A stretch of 8,164 nucleotides of DNA, taken from contig CASBQH010000162.1 in the NCBI GenBank assembly GCA_949127695.1, positions 1 to 8,164 on the forward strand. Reading direction: 5' to 3'. Position numbers and translations under genes: made by a program. Shown here piece by piece: positions 1-5,447 of the stretch (position 1 is the first letter of the stretch; every line of letters starts with the position of its first letter). Below the pieces are notes generated by a model that searched no databases, was not told where the DNA came from, and was given only the letters and a program-made list of their open reading frames with translations. This DNA is from Synechococcales cyanobacterium PMM_0073. Lineage in GTDB: Bacteria; Cyanobacteriota; Cyanobacteriia; Elainellales; Elainellaceae.

Positions 1-1
1 G

Positions 2-229
2 GTTTATGTCAATGCCGACAAAGCGCTAGCGAAGAAAATTGCCCGATGTTTGCAGCAGCTAGAACAAAATCCTCAGTCGCACCCAAACATCAAGGCACTC
101 CAAGGAGATTACGCCGGGTGTTATCGTTATCGCATCGGAGATTACAGAGTCATTTATTCGATAAAAGCTGAGAGGGTTCTGGTATTTGTGGTAGCGATAG
201 CACACCGTAGCGAGGCGTATGAACCGTGA
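2..229 (+). CDS. RelE/ParE-family toxin, 5'-truncated by the window edge
   Basis: The visible 75 residues form the C-terminal part of a type II toxin of the RelE/ParE fold. Seen: a helical stretch (DKALAKKIARCLQQLEQNP), then the two family signatures YRYRIGDYRVIYSI and VAIAHRSEAYEP before a TGA stop. Family members are usually about 85-100 residues, so only the first 10-25 residues should be missing. Known of the family: RelE-like members cut mRNA on ribosomes and ParE-like members poison gyrase; the sequence does not settle which applies. The antitoxin normally lies immediately upstream, which is outside the window, so pairing cannot be checked. The gene sits directly before a truncated permease gene, in a patch that looks rearranged. 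Family assignment is confident; activity is unknown. Confidence 0.85.
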   Translation, partial: VYVNADKALAKKIARCLQQLEQNPQSHPNIKALQGDYAGCYRYRIGDYRVIYSIKAERVLVFVVAIAHRSEAYEP

Positions 230-366
230 GGGCGTATTGCTAGTAATCGCATTGCAGGCGGCGCAATTTTATCGAGTGATTTCGCGAAATTCGTCCTCTG
301 ACAGCGGCAAAACCGAGAAAATTCTCACCTGTCAAATCGTAGCAACTCACAACGAAATAGAACTAC

Positions 367-588
367 CTGTTAGCGTTTGTGCTGAGCATGGATGACCTGC
401 TGATTTCTAGCTTTACGGCGGGCGGCGGAACCAACACGCTGCCAATGGAAATCTTTAGCCGGGTCAGAACTGGCGTCAAACCCGATATTAATGCGCTGAG
501 CGTGCTGCTGATTTTGTTCTCTGGGGCGCTGGCGTTTTTGTCAGAATATATTCGCTTCAAGAGCGAGCAGCGGCAGTTGCGTCAATAG
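367..588 (+). pseudogene. 3' remnant of a PotC-like spermidine/putrescine ABC permease
   Basis: The frame encodes LLAFVLSMDDLLISSF and continues with a TLPMEIFSRVRTGVKPDINALS segment and a last hydrophobic helix, ending in a charged tail and a TAG stop. This is the C-terminal end of polyamine-type binding-protein-dependent permeases: the SxDD(x)hISSF segment, the LPhxIaSxVRxGVxPxINAL segment and the final membrane helix all match E. coli PotC. A full protein is about 260-280 residues; only about 73 remain. The same frame has a TAG at 358-360 and nothing permease-like before about 367, so the break falls near 360-366. GTG at 379 is the only possible internal start and would make an incomplete membrane protein. 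Its tail overlaps the 3' end of ogt on the other strand by 48 bases. The 5' part may lie upstream of the window beyond an insertion, or be lost. Confidence 0.8.
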
Positions 589-1101
589 CGCTGGAGCAGT
601 CGGGAGTTGCCAGCCTTCATGCTGAAGCAGCCAACGCTTACGCTCTAGCCCGCCTGCGTAGCCCGTCAGCGCTCCATTTGCCCCAATCACCCGATGGCAA
701 GGCAGCACAATTGAAATTGGATTCAGCGAGTTGGTGATTCCGACGGCGCGAGCCGCTGCGGGTTTGCCAAGCTGACGGGCCAGCTCGCCGTAGGTGGTTA
801 TCGTTCCGGCTGGAATGCTGCGTAGCGCCGTCCAGACCTGCTGCTGAAAGGCCGTGCCGCCTGTGTTGACCGGAATCTGGTCAAGGCTGTGATAGTCACC
901 TTCTAAGTAAGCCTGAAGCTTTTGGGGAATATCAGTTTCGTTCTGCACTGCGTTCAAACGATAGTCACCAAATCGCTTCTTTAAAAACTGCTCAGTTCTG
1001 GTTTCGTAGCCTGCAAACTCTATGCCGCAGAGCATTTGCTCATCTGTAATGATCAGAATTTCGCCAATCGGTGAATTAATCTTTTCAAGATATAGCTTCA
1101 T
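541..1101 (-). CDS. ogt: Methylated-DNA--protein-cysteine methyltransferase (Ogt/MGMT)
   Basis: A 186-residue suicide repair protein that moves the alkyl group from O6-alkylguanine (and O4-alkylthymine) to its own cysteine, directly reversing the damage. Seen: an N-terminal MGMT-like ribonuclease-fold part (about 1-80), then the DNA-binding domain with TTYGELARQLG (102-112), arginine finger R118 and N126 in RAVGITNSLNP, and the active-site PCHRVIG motif with Cys135, followed by the substrate-loop GALTGYAGGLERKRWLL. The ATG at 1101 was chosen over the upstream in-frame start because it begins at the family's usual N-terminus (MKLYLEKINSPIGEIL) and has AGGAG five bases upstream. The start overlaps the stop of the Ada/AlkA gene as ATGA, which implies translational coupling. 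Most relatives end near residue 163; the last about 15 residues (LLTQLPLLALEANIF) are antisense to the permease remnant. Confidence 0.95.
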   Translation of the reverse strand: MKLYLEKINSPIGEILIITDEQMLCGIEFAGYETRTEQFLKKRFGDYRLNAVQNETDIPQKLQAYLEGDYHSLDQIPVNTGGTAFQQQVWTALRSIPAGTITTYGELARQLGKPAAARAVGITNSLNPISIVLPCHRVIGANGALTGYAGGLERKRWLLQHEGWQLPTAPALLTQLPLLALEANIF

Positions 1102-2567
1102 GATTTCTCCTGGTTTAATGGCAGTCCGCTCAGATTCATCCACAAATACATCGCCGCATAGGCTCTCCAGGGTCGCCAAGCCTGCGAAACGGCCTCTAGC
1201 TCCGGCTTTTTCAGCGAATAGCCCAGCATCGCCATCGAGCGCAGCAATCCCAAATCGCTAGTTGGAAAGGCATCTGGCTCTCGCAGGGCGCGCATGGCAA
1301 TATATTGGGCTGTCCAGTCGCCAATTCCCGGCAGCTGAGTCAGCTGCTGCACCGCAGCTTCGAGATCAGCAAACTGGCTGAAGAAATCCGGCTCTGCTGC
1401 AAACTTAACCGCCAAAGCATTGATCGCCCTGCTGCGGTTAAGCGTCAGGCCAATTGAGGTCAGATCAGCATCGGCTAAGGCAGTTGGCAACGGAAACAGA
1501 TGCGTTAGCCCATCTTGCGGCTCTTCTAGCGGCTCACCCTGCGTTTGCACCAGCCGACCCGCCATTTTGGTGGCTGCAGCCACGCTTACCTGCTGCCCCA
1601 AAACGGTTCGCACCGCCAGCTCGAAGCCATCCCAAGCCCCCGGCACTCGCAGTCCAGGCAGGGCGTTGACCAGCGGCTTCAGGTGCGGATCAGCGCCGAG
1701 ATGGGCAGCAATTTCACTCGTGTTGGCGCTCAGATCAAACATTTGCTTTAGCCGTTCCACAATCAGGCTGAGGCTGGTCAACTGGGGAAAGCGAATTTGA
1801 GCCAGCAAATAGTTGGCCGCTGCCACCGGACGCAGCTCGACAATGCCCTGAACGCCTGCAAGCTGAATCGAGCGGCGGTAGCCTGTGGCGCTAATTTGCT
1901 CGACGCCTGCCGTGATCCGAGGCGTCAGCCACTCCACCACCGCCGCCCAGTTATAAGGCGGGTGAAACGGCAGGTGCAGCTGAATTTCAGGCAAGCCGAT
2001 TTTGGCCTGCGACCGCAGCTGACTCGGCGATTTGGCATAGGTGTCGCGCATGGCTGTGTTAAACCGGCGAATGCTGTTGAAGCCCGCTGCCAGCGCCACG
2101 TCGGTTAAGGGCATCTGCGTCTGGTTAATCAGCTGCTTGGCAAACAGAATCCGCCGCGCTTGAGCCACCGCCAGCGGCGAAACGCCCAAATGCTGGTCAA
2201 ATAGCCGCCGCAGATGCCGATCGCCCATGCCCAGTCGGTTCGCCAGCTCGGTGACATTGCCCTGGTCGAGCGCTCCCTGATTGATCAGCCGCAGCGCCCG
2301 ATTGACGCTAGAGGCCGTCGTAATCTGGCTGAGCAGATCCGGCGACAGCTCTGGCCGACAGCGTAGACAGGGTCGAAAGCCCGCATTGTGAGCTGCCGCC
2401 GCCGAGCTGAAAAACTGACAGTTTTCAAACTTCGGCGTCCGGGCAGGACAGATAGGCCGACAGAAAATGTGAGTGGTGCGAACTGCCGTGAAAAACCGCC
2501 CGTCAAAGCGCGGGTCACGGGTTTGCAGAGCGCGGTAGCAGGTCTGGGCATCTAGAATCATCCTCAT
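1098..2567 (-). CDS. alkA: Ada-type sensor/AraC regulator fused to AlkA DNA-3-methyladenine glycosylase
   Basis: A 489-residue three-part protein. Residues about 5-75 are the Ada N-terminal zinc domain, with Cys36 (in FCRPIC; position of the methyl-accepting cysteine in Ada), Cys40, Cys67 and Cys70 (PCLRC). Residues about 85-185 are an AraC-type double helix-turn-helix, with the conserved second HTH TDVALAAGFNSIRRFNTAMR. Residues about 195-489 are AlkA: an N-terminal AlkA_N part, GQQVSVAAA, the helix-hairpin-helix LPGIGDWTA (412-420) and Asp438 in FPTSDLGLLRS, aligned with catalytic Asp238 of E. coli AlkA. Inferred role: senses methylphosphotriesters, regulates its own operon, and excises alkylated purines. 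The fusion followed by ogt matches the adaA-alkA/ogt pair of Mycobacterium tuberculosis. The frame stays open to 2732, but the extra 55 residues are low-complexity, cross the 13-bp repeats and resemble nothing. ATG 2567 was chosen; ATG 2561 is also possible. Confidence 0.92.
   Translation of the reverse strand: MRMILDAQTCYRALQTRDPRFDGRFFTAVRTTHIFCRPICPARTPKFENCQFFSSAAAAHNAGFRPCLRCRPELSPDLLSQITTASSVNRALRLINQGALDQGNVTELANRLGMGDRHLRRLFDQHLGVSPLAVAQARRILFAKQLINQTQMPLTDVALAAGFNSIRRFNTAMRDTYAKSPSQLRSQAKIGLPEIQLHLPFHPPYNWAAVVEWLTPRITAGVEQISATGYRRSIQLAGVQGIVELRPVAAANYLLAQIRFPQLTSLSLIVERLKQMFDLSANTSEIAAHLGADPHLKPLVNALPGLRVPGAWDGFELAVRTVLGQQVSVAAATKMAGRLVQTQGEPLEEPQDGLTHLFPLPTALADADLTSIGLTLNRSRAINALAVKFAAEPDFFSQFADLEAAVQQLTQLPGIGDWTAQYIAMRALREPDAFPTSDLGLLRSMAMLGYSLKKPELEAVSQAWRPWRAYAAMYLWMNLSGLPLNQEKS
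1107..1111 (-). promoter_or_regulatory. Shine-Dalgarno for ogt inside the end of the upstream gene
   Basis: On the minus strand AGGAG lies five bases before the ogt ATG, within the last codons of the Ada/AlkA gene. It supports ATG 1101 as the ogt start and reinitiation or coupled translation at the ATGA overlap. Confidence 0.6.
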
Positions 2568-2604
2568 AGGATAGAGCGCCTGCCTAGTTTTCACTCGCCA
2601 CTTT

Positions 2605-2656
2605 CGGACGTGACAGCCGGACGTGACAGCCGGACGTGACAACCGGACGTGACAGC
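2605..2656. repeat. Four tandem copies of a 13-bp repeat in the divergent promoter region
   Basis: The unit CGGACGTGACAGC occurs at 2605-2617, 2618-2630, 2631-2643 (last bases AAC instead of AGC) and 2644-2656, with no spacers. It lies 38 bases upstream of the alkA start and about 68 bases upstream of ubiD. The array could be a clustered operator or a short tandem repeat that expands and contracts by slippage. Because 13 is not a helical turn, successive copies face different sides of the DNA, which argues somewhat against cooperative binding on one face. Presence is certain; function is unknown. Confidence 0.9.
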
Positions 2657-2703
2657 TGCCCGCAGCAGCGGCAATAGCTGCACAATAGCCGCATAATGAG
2701 AAC

Positions 2704-2711
2704 AGCGCTTT
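2704..2711 (-). promoter_or_regulatory. Possible Ada-box-like octamer
   Basis: On the minus strand the octamer AAAGCGCT is one base off the E. coli Ada-box core AAAGCGCA. It lies 14 bases before the ubiD ATG and about 140 bases upstream of the alkA start, so it could serve the minus-strand repair operon with a long leader. An eight-base near match is weak evidence, and the second half-element of the E. coli site is not seen. Confidence 0.2.
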
Positions 2712-2724
2712 ACATTTCTTTAAC

Positions 2725-4236
2725 ATGGCCAAAGACCTGCAAGACTACCTGAAGCTGATTGAGCAACGCGGCCAACTCCGCCGGATCAGCGCCCCAGTTG
2801 ACCCGAATCTAGAAATCGCTGAAATTGCCAACCGGATGCTGCAACGCGGCGGCTCCGCTCTGCTGTTTGAAAACGTGAAGGGATCGCCCTACCCAGTCGC
2901 AGTCAACGTCATGGGCACGGTGGAGCGCGTCTGCTGGGGGCTGGGCATGGAGAACGTAGTTGAGTTAGAAGATTTGGGCAGAAAGCTGGCGATTCTCTAT
3001 CAGCCGCGCCCGCCCAAAAAGGTATCGCAGGCGATTGAGTTGGGCAAAGTGCTGTTTGATGTCGTGAAGGCCAAGCCGGGGCGCGACTTTTTGCCGCCTT
3101 GCCAGCAGGTGGTCTTGCAAGATGATCAAGTAGATCTGACTCAGCTGCCTTTGCTGCGCGTCTATACGGGCGATGCCGACAAGGTGATCACAATGGGGCT
3201 AATGATCACTAAAGATCCAGAAAACAAGACGGTGAACGTTGGCGTATATCGGCTCCAGCTCCAGTCGAAAAACACCATGACGGTGCAGTGGCTCTCGGTG
3301 CGGGGCGCGACCCGCCACCTGCGTAAAGCTGCCGAACGCGGCCAGAAACTGGAAGTTGCGGTGGCAATTGGCGTCCATCCGCTGGTGATTTTGGCGGCTG
3401 CCACGCCCCTGCCCGTCGATCTCTCCGAATGGCTGTTTGCTGGAATTTACGGCGGCTCTGGCATTCTGCTGGCCAAGTGCAAAACGCTGGATTTAGAGGT
3501 GCCAGCTGACGCCGAATTTGTGCTGGAAGGGACGATTACTCCTGGCGAAACCGGGACTGACGGCCCCGCAGGCGACCATATGGGCTACTACGGCGGCGTC
3601 AACGAACAAGCGCCATTGATTCGGTTTAACTGCATCACCCACCGCAAAAAACCCGTTTACCTCACTACCTTCAGCGGTCGCCCGCCTAAAGAAGACGCGA
3701 TGATGGCAATTGCCCTCAACCGGATCTACACGCCAATTTTGCGGCAGCAGGTGCCCGAAATTGTCGATTTTTTCTTGCCAATGGAGGCGCTCAGCTACAA
3801 GGCGGCAGTGATCTCAATTGACAAAGCCTATCCCGGCCAAGCCCGCCGCGCTGCGCTGGCCTTCTGGAGCGCCCTGCCGCAGTTTTCTTATACCAAGTTT
3901 GTGATCGTCGTAGATAAAGATATTAATATTCGTGATCCGCGTCAGGTGGTCTGGGCGATCACCTCGAAAGTTGACCCAGCGCGCGACGTGTTTATCTTGC
4001 CTGATAACCCGTTTGACTCGCTGGACTTTGCCACCGAAAAGCGCGGGCTGGGCAGCAAAATGGGGATCGACGCCACCACCAAAGTTTACCCCGAAACCGA
4101 TCGCCCCTGGGCAGAAATGCTAGTCTCTGATCCCGATACTGCCGCTATGGTGGAGCGGCGCTGGGCAGAATATGGACTAGCCGATTTGAACCTGGGCGAG
4201 GTTGACCCCAATTTGTTTGGCTATGATATCCGGTAA
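2725..4236 (+). CDS. ubiD: UbiD-family decarboxylase (4-hydroxy-3-polyprenylbenzoate decarboxylase)
   Basis: A 503-residue UbiD enzyme, the usual full length. The family uses prenylated FMN made by UbiX to decarboxylate aromatic or unsaturated acids. In cyanobacteria the likely substrate is the prenylated 4-hydroxybenzoate intermediate of plastoquinone synthesis, at or near the membrane. Seen: the MAKDLQDYLKLIEQRGQLRR start, Asn171 and Arg176 in NVGVYRLQ, Glu268 in EFVLEG, the DGPAGDHMGYYGG loop (278-290), and the TEKRGLGSKMGIDATTK segment (437-453). Asn171, Arg176 and Glu268 match the metal/cofactor and catalytic residues described for Fdc1. The loop has Asp279 and Asp284 where Fdc1 has two glutamates. 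ATG 2725 gives the family N-terminus but has no clear Shine-Dalgarno. No ubiX is in view. It is divergent from the repair operon and followed by a riboswitch-controlled unit, so it is probably transcribed alone. Confidence 0.93.
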   Translation: MAKDLQDYLKLIEQRGQLRRISAPVDPNLEIAEIANRMLQRGGSALLFENVKGSPYPVAVNVMGTVERVCWGLGMENVVELEDLGRKLAILYQPRPPKKVSQAIELGKVLFDVVKAKPGRDFLPPCQQVVLQDDQVDLTQLPLLRVYTGDADKVITMGLMITKDPENKTVNVGVYRLQLQSKNTMTVQWLSVRGATRHLRKAAERGQKLEVAVAIGVHPLVILAAATPLPVDLSEWLFAGIYGGSGILLAKCKTLDLEVPADAEFVLEGTITPGETGTDGPAGDHMGYYGGVNEQAPLIRFNCITHRKKPVYLTTFSGRPPKEDAMMAIALNRIYTPILRQQVPEIVDFFLPMEALSYKAAVISIDKAYPGQARRAALAFWSALPQFSYTKFVIVVDKDINIRDPRQVVWAITSKVDPARDVFILPDNPFDSLDFATEKRGLGSKMGIDATTKVYPETDRPWAEMLVSDPDTAAMVERRWAEYGLADLNLGEVDPNLFGYDIR

Positions 4237-4255
4237 CTTTAAGATATCCGGTGAC
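4225..4255. repeat. 18-bp-spaced direct repeat at the ubiD stop
   Basis: GATATCCGGTAAC (4225-4237) and GATATCCGGTGAC (4243-4255) match at 12 of 13 bases. The first copy contains the ubiD stop codon. It looks like a small local duplication upstream of the riboswitch promoter. Confidence 0.6.
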
Positions 4256-4265
4256 GAAAGCTTGA

Positions 4266-4271
4266 TATACT
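4266..4271 (+). promoter_or_regulatory. Candidate -10 box for the riboswitch-hupE transcript
   Basis: TATACT matches TATAAT at five of six positions. It ends seven bases before 4278, the first base of the riboswitch P1 stem, the right place for a transcription start there. No convincing -35 hexamer sits 16-18 bases upstream, so this rests on position and the -10 box only. Confidence 0.4.
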
Positions 4272-4277
4272 CAGCCC

Positions 4278-4395
4278 ATCGGTTCTGGTGAGGAGCAGTC
4301 ACTAGAGGCAACGGGGAAAGTTCGGTGCGAGTCCGGCGCTGTCCCGCAACTGTAATCAGCGTGATGTCGCGCTCTGAGTCAGGATGCCCGCCGAT
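4278..4395 (+). promoter_or_regulatory. Cobalamin (B12) riboswitch
   Basis: The conserved core is plainly present: GGGGAAAG (4313-4320), GGTGCGAGTCC (4324-4334), GTCCCGCAACTGTAA (4341-4355) and a closing CAGGATGCCCGCC (4380-4392). The ends pair by eye: ATCGG (4278-4282) with CCGAT (4391-4395) makes a five-base P1 stem. The riboswitch binds adenosyl- or related cobalamins and normally lowers expression of the gene below. The hupE Shine-Dalgarno lies only 20 bases after P1 and I see no terminator hairpin with a U-tract between them, so control is more likely at translation initiation than by early termination; that is inference. Confidence 0.93.
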
Positions 4396-4414
4396 CATTA
4401 AACTCTCTATCTGC

Positions 4415-4418
4415 GAGG
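4415..4418 (+). promoter_or_regulatory. Shine-Dalgarno of hupE
   Basis: GAGG lies nine bases before ATG 4428 and just downstream of the riboswitch, so it is the likely target if control is translational. It favours ATG 4428 over the TTG at 4425. Confidence 0.5.
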
Positions 4419-4427
4419 CACAGATTG

Positions 4428-5135
4428 ATGCATCAGTTCAAGCTGTTCAAATTCGTTCTTCCAAACATCTTTCAGCAGGCCGGATTGCTAATTGTGACAC
4501 TGCTGGCTCTGCTCTCAGCGGCCACTCCGGCTTTAGCTCACCATCCCATGGGCGGCAGAATGCCTGCCAATTTTTTGGAAGGCTTCCTCACAGGAGTCGC
4601 TCACCCGCTGATTGGGATTGACCACTTTGTGTTTATCGTTGCGGTAGGTCTACTGGCGGCTACTAAAAAGCAGGGCGTTTTGATTCCAGTCGCGTTTGTG
4701 CTGGCTGCAATGTTGGGGACAGGGTTGCACTTAACAAAGCTGAGCATTCCCGGCATAGAGCTATTGGTCTCTGGATCTGTTTTGCTGTTTGGGATTTTGC
4801 TGGCAACCAACAACAGCCTGAATATTGCAGCAGTGACAGGACTTTCAGCCCTAGCCGGGATTTTTCATGGCTATGCCTATGGTGAGGCAATTTTCGGAGC
4901 TGAAATGACGCCACTCCTGGCTTATTTAGCGGGCTTTACGGTGATTCAACTGGCTATATCACTGGCCGTATTTTGGCTTGCTAAAACGATTGTTTTTAAT
5001 CAAGCTTTTAATCAAGCTAATGAGAATCAACTGCCTCACAAACTGCAATCTGCTGGCCTGGTAATTTGTGGGATTGGCTTTGCGTTCTTTGCCTCTCAAG
5101 TCGTCAATATTATCTTCCCCGCTCCGGTCGCTTAA
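4428..5135 (+). CDS. hupE: HupE/UreJ-family metal permease, probable cobalt transporter
   Basis: A 235-residue inner-membrane protein. Seen: an N-terminal signal peptide (about 1-37, hydrophobic run GLLIVTLLALLSAA, cleavage predicted after ALA), a mature start HHPMGG, the family metal motif HPLIGIDH (His59, Asp65, His66), a second motif FHGYAYGE (His147, Glu153) and about six membrane helices in total. HupE/UreJ proteins are secondary Ni2+/Co2+ transporters. The B12 riboswitch directly upstream makes cobalt, the metal of cobalamin, the likelier cargo here; no hydrogenase or urease gene is in view to suggest nickel. Homologues with this N-terminus are common in cyanobacteria. The loop before the last helix contains a perfect 12-bp tandem duplication. 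The metal identity is inferred from context, not from the protein alone. Confidence 0.92.
   Translation: MHQFKLFKFVLPNIFQQAGLLIVTLLALLSAATPALAHHPMGGRMPANFLEGFLTGVAHPLIGIDHFVFIVAVGLLAATKKQGVLIPVAFVLAAMLGTGLHLTKLSIPGIELLVSGSVLLFGILLATNNSLNIAAVTGLSALAGIFHGYAYGEAIFGAEMTPLLAYLAGFTVIQLAISLAVFWLAKTIVFNQAFNQANENQLPHKLQSAGLVICGIGFAFFASQVVNIIFPAPVA
4995..5018. repeat. Perfect 12-bp tandem duplication inside hupE
   Basis: TTTAATCAAGCT is present twice without spacer. It is in frame and adds a repeated FNQA to the polar loop before the last membrane helix (residues 190-197), so the reading frame is kept. Confidence 0.85.
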
Positions 5136-5141
5136 TCACTC

Positions 5142-5204
5142 ACCTGATTGGCGCATAATTGGCGTAACGGTCTACGTGGCTGTTACGCCATATTTTGATC
5201 AGGT
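5142..5204 (+). terminator. Nested inverted repeat, likely hupE terminator
   Basis: The inner stem TGGCGTAAC (5160-5168) pairs perfectly with GTTACGCCA (5182-5190) around a 13-base loop and is followed by TATTTTG, a short U-rich run. An outer pair, ACCTGAT (5142-5148) with ATCAGGT (5198-5204), also matches perfectly. The inner hairpin starts 25 bases after the hupE stop, a normal place for an intrinsic terminator. The outer stem is unusual and could make a competing or enclosing structure. Confidence 0.6.
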
Positions 5205-5372
5205 TAAGAACTTTCTCCATTCTATTAACGCCCCCTAAACCGATCCAGCTACGTTTCTTAAGACTCTCATGCGATCCTGTGAGCGCCAACAGGTTCTGTT
5301 GTTGTTCTACTATGCATCCATCACCGTGACAGATGCGTGGGATTTGAGTTGAAAAGATTCTGGACAGACTGC

Positions 5373-5401
5373 TTGAGGCCAGGAATCGGCAGCGGTAGAC
5401 T
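5373..5401 (+). promoter_or_regulatory. Sigma70-type promoter for the Mo-nitro_C gene
   Basis: TTGAGG (5373-5378) and TAGACT (5396-5401) are separated by exactly 17 bases, and each keeps four of the six consensus positions, including the TTGA core and TA...T. Transcription would start near 5408, giving a leader of about 40 bases before ATG 5448. Confidence 0.55.
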
Positions 5402-5447
5402 AGATCTCAGCAGGAATCGCTAAACTTCAAAATCCCTAAGAGAACCT

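Larger units (their letters stand above)
5136..5447. other. 312-base intergenic region after hupE
   Basis: It holds a nested inverted repeat just after hupE (5142-5204) and a promoter near its end (5373-5401). Between them, 5205-5372 has no convincing coding frame or tRNA. It contains a small hairpin, CAACAG/CTGTTG with a three-base loop (5287-5301), and weak GCATC/GATGC pairing around 5315-5335. A small RNA is possible but unsupported. Confidence 0.6.

Noticed and set aside
239..250. GCTAGTAATCGC, identical to a 12-base stretch of bacterial 16S rRNA
   Set aside because: The bases on both sides do not match rRNA, so it is a chance match.
269..331. Minus-strand fragment ending LPLSEDEFREITR then stop
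   Set aside because: It looks like a natural protein C-terminus, possibly a decayed gene end, but only 20 residues follow an in-frame stop, too little to call.
219..393. Small plus-strand frame starting inside the toxin gene end
   Set aside because: Its 57 residues resemble no family I know, it overlaps both the toxin end and the permease remnant, and it has no ribosome site.
1102..1179. Upstream in-frame start for ogt
   Set aside because: It would put 26 unrelated residues inside the Ada/AlkA gene; ATG 1101 has a good ribosome site and the family N-terminus.
2568..2732. N-terminal extension of the Ada/AlkA frame (a 544-residue version)
   Set aside because: The extra 55 residues are low-complexity, run through the 13-bp repeats, overlap the ubiD start and have no Ada-like content. 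The family start fits ATG 2567.
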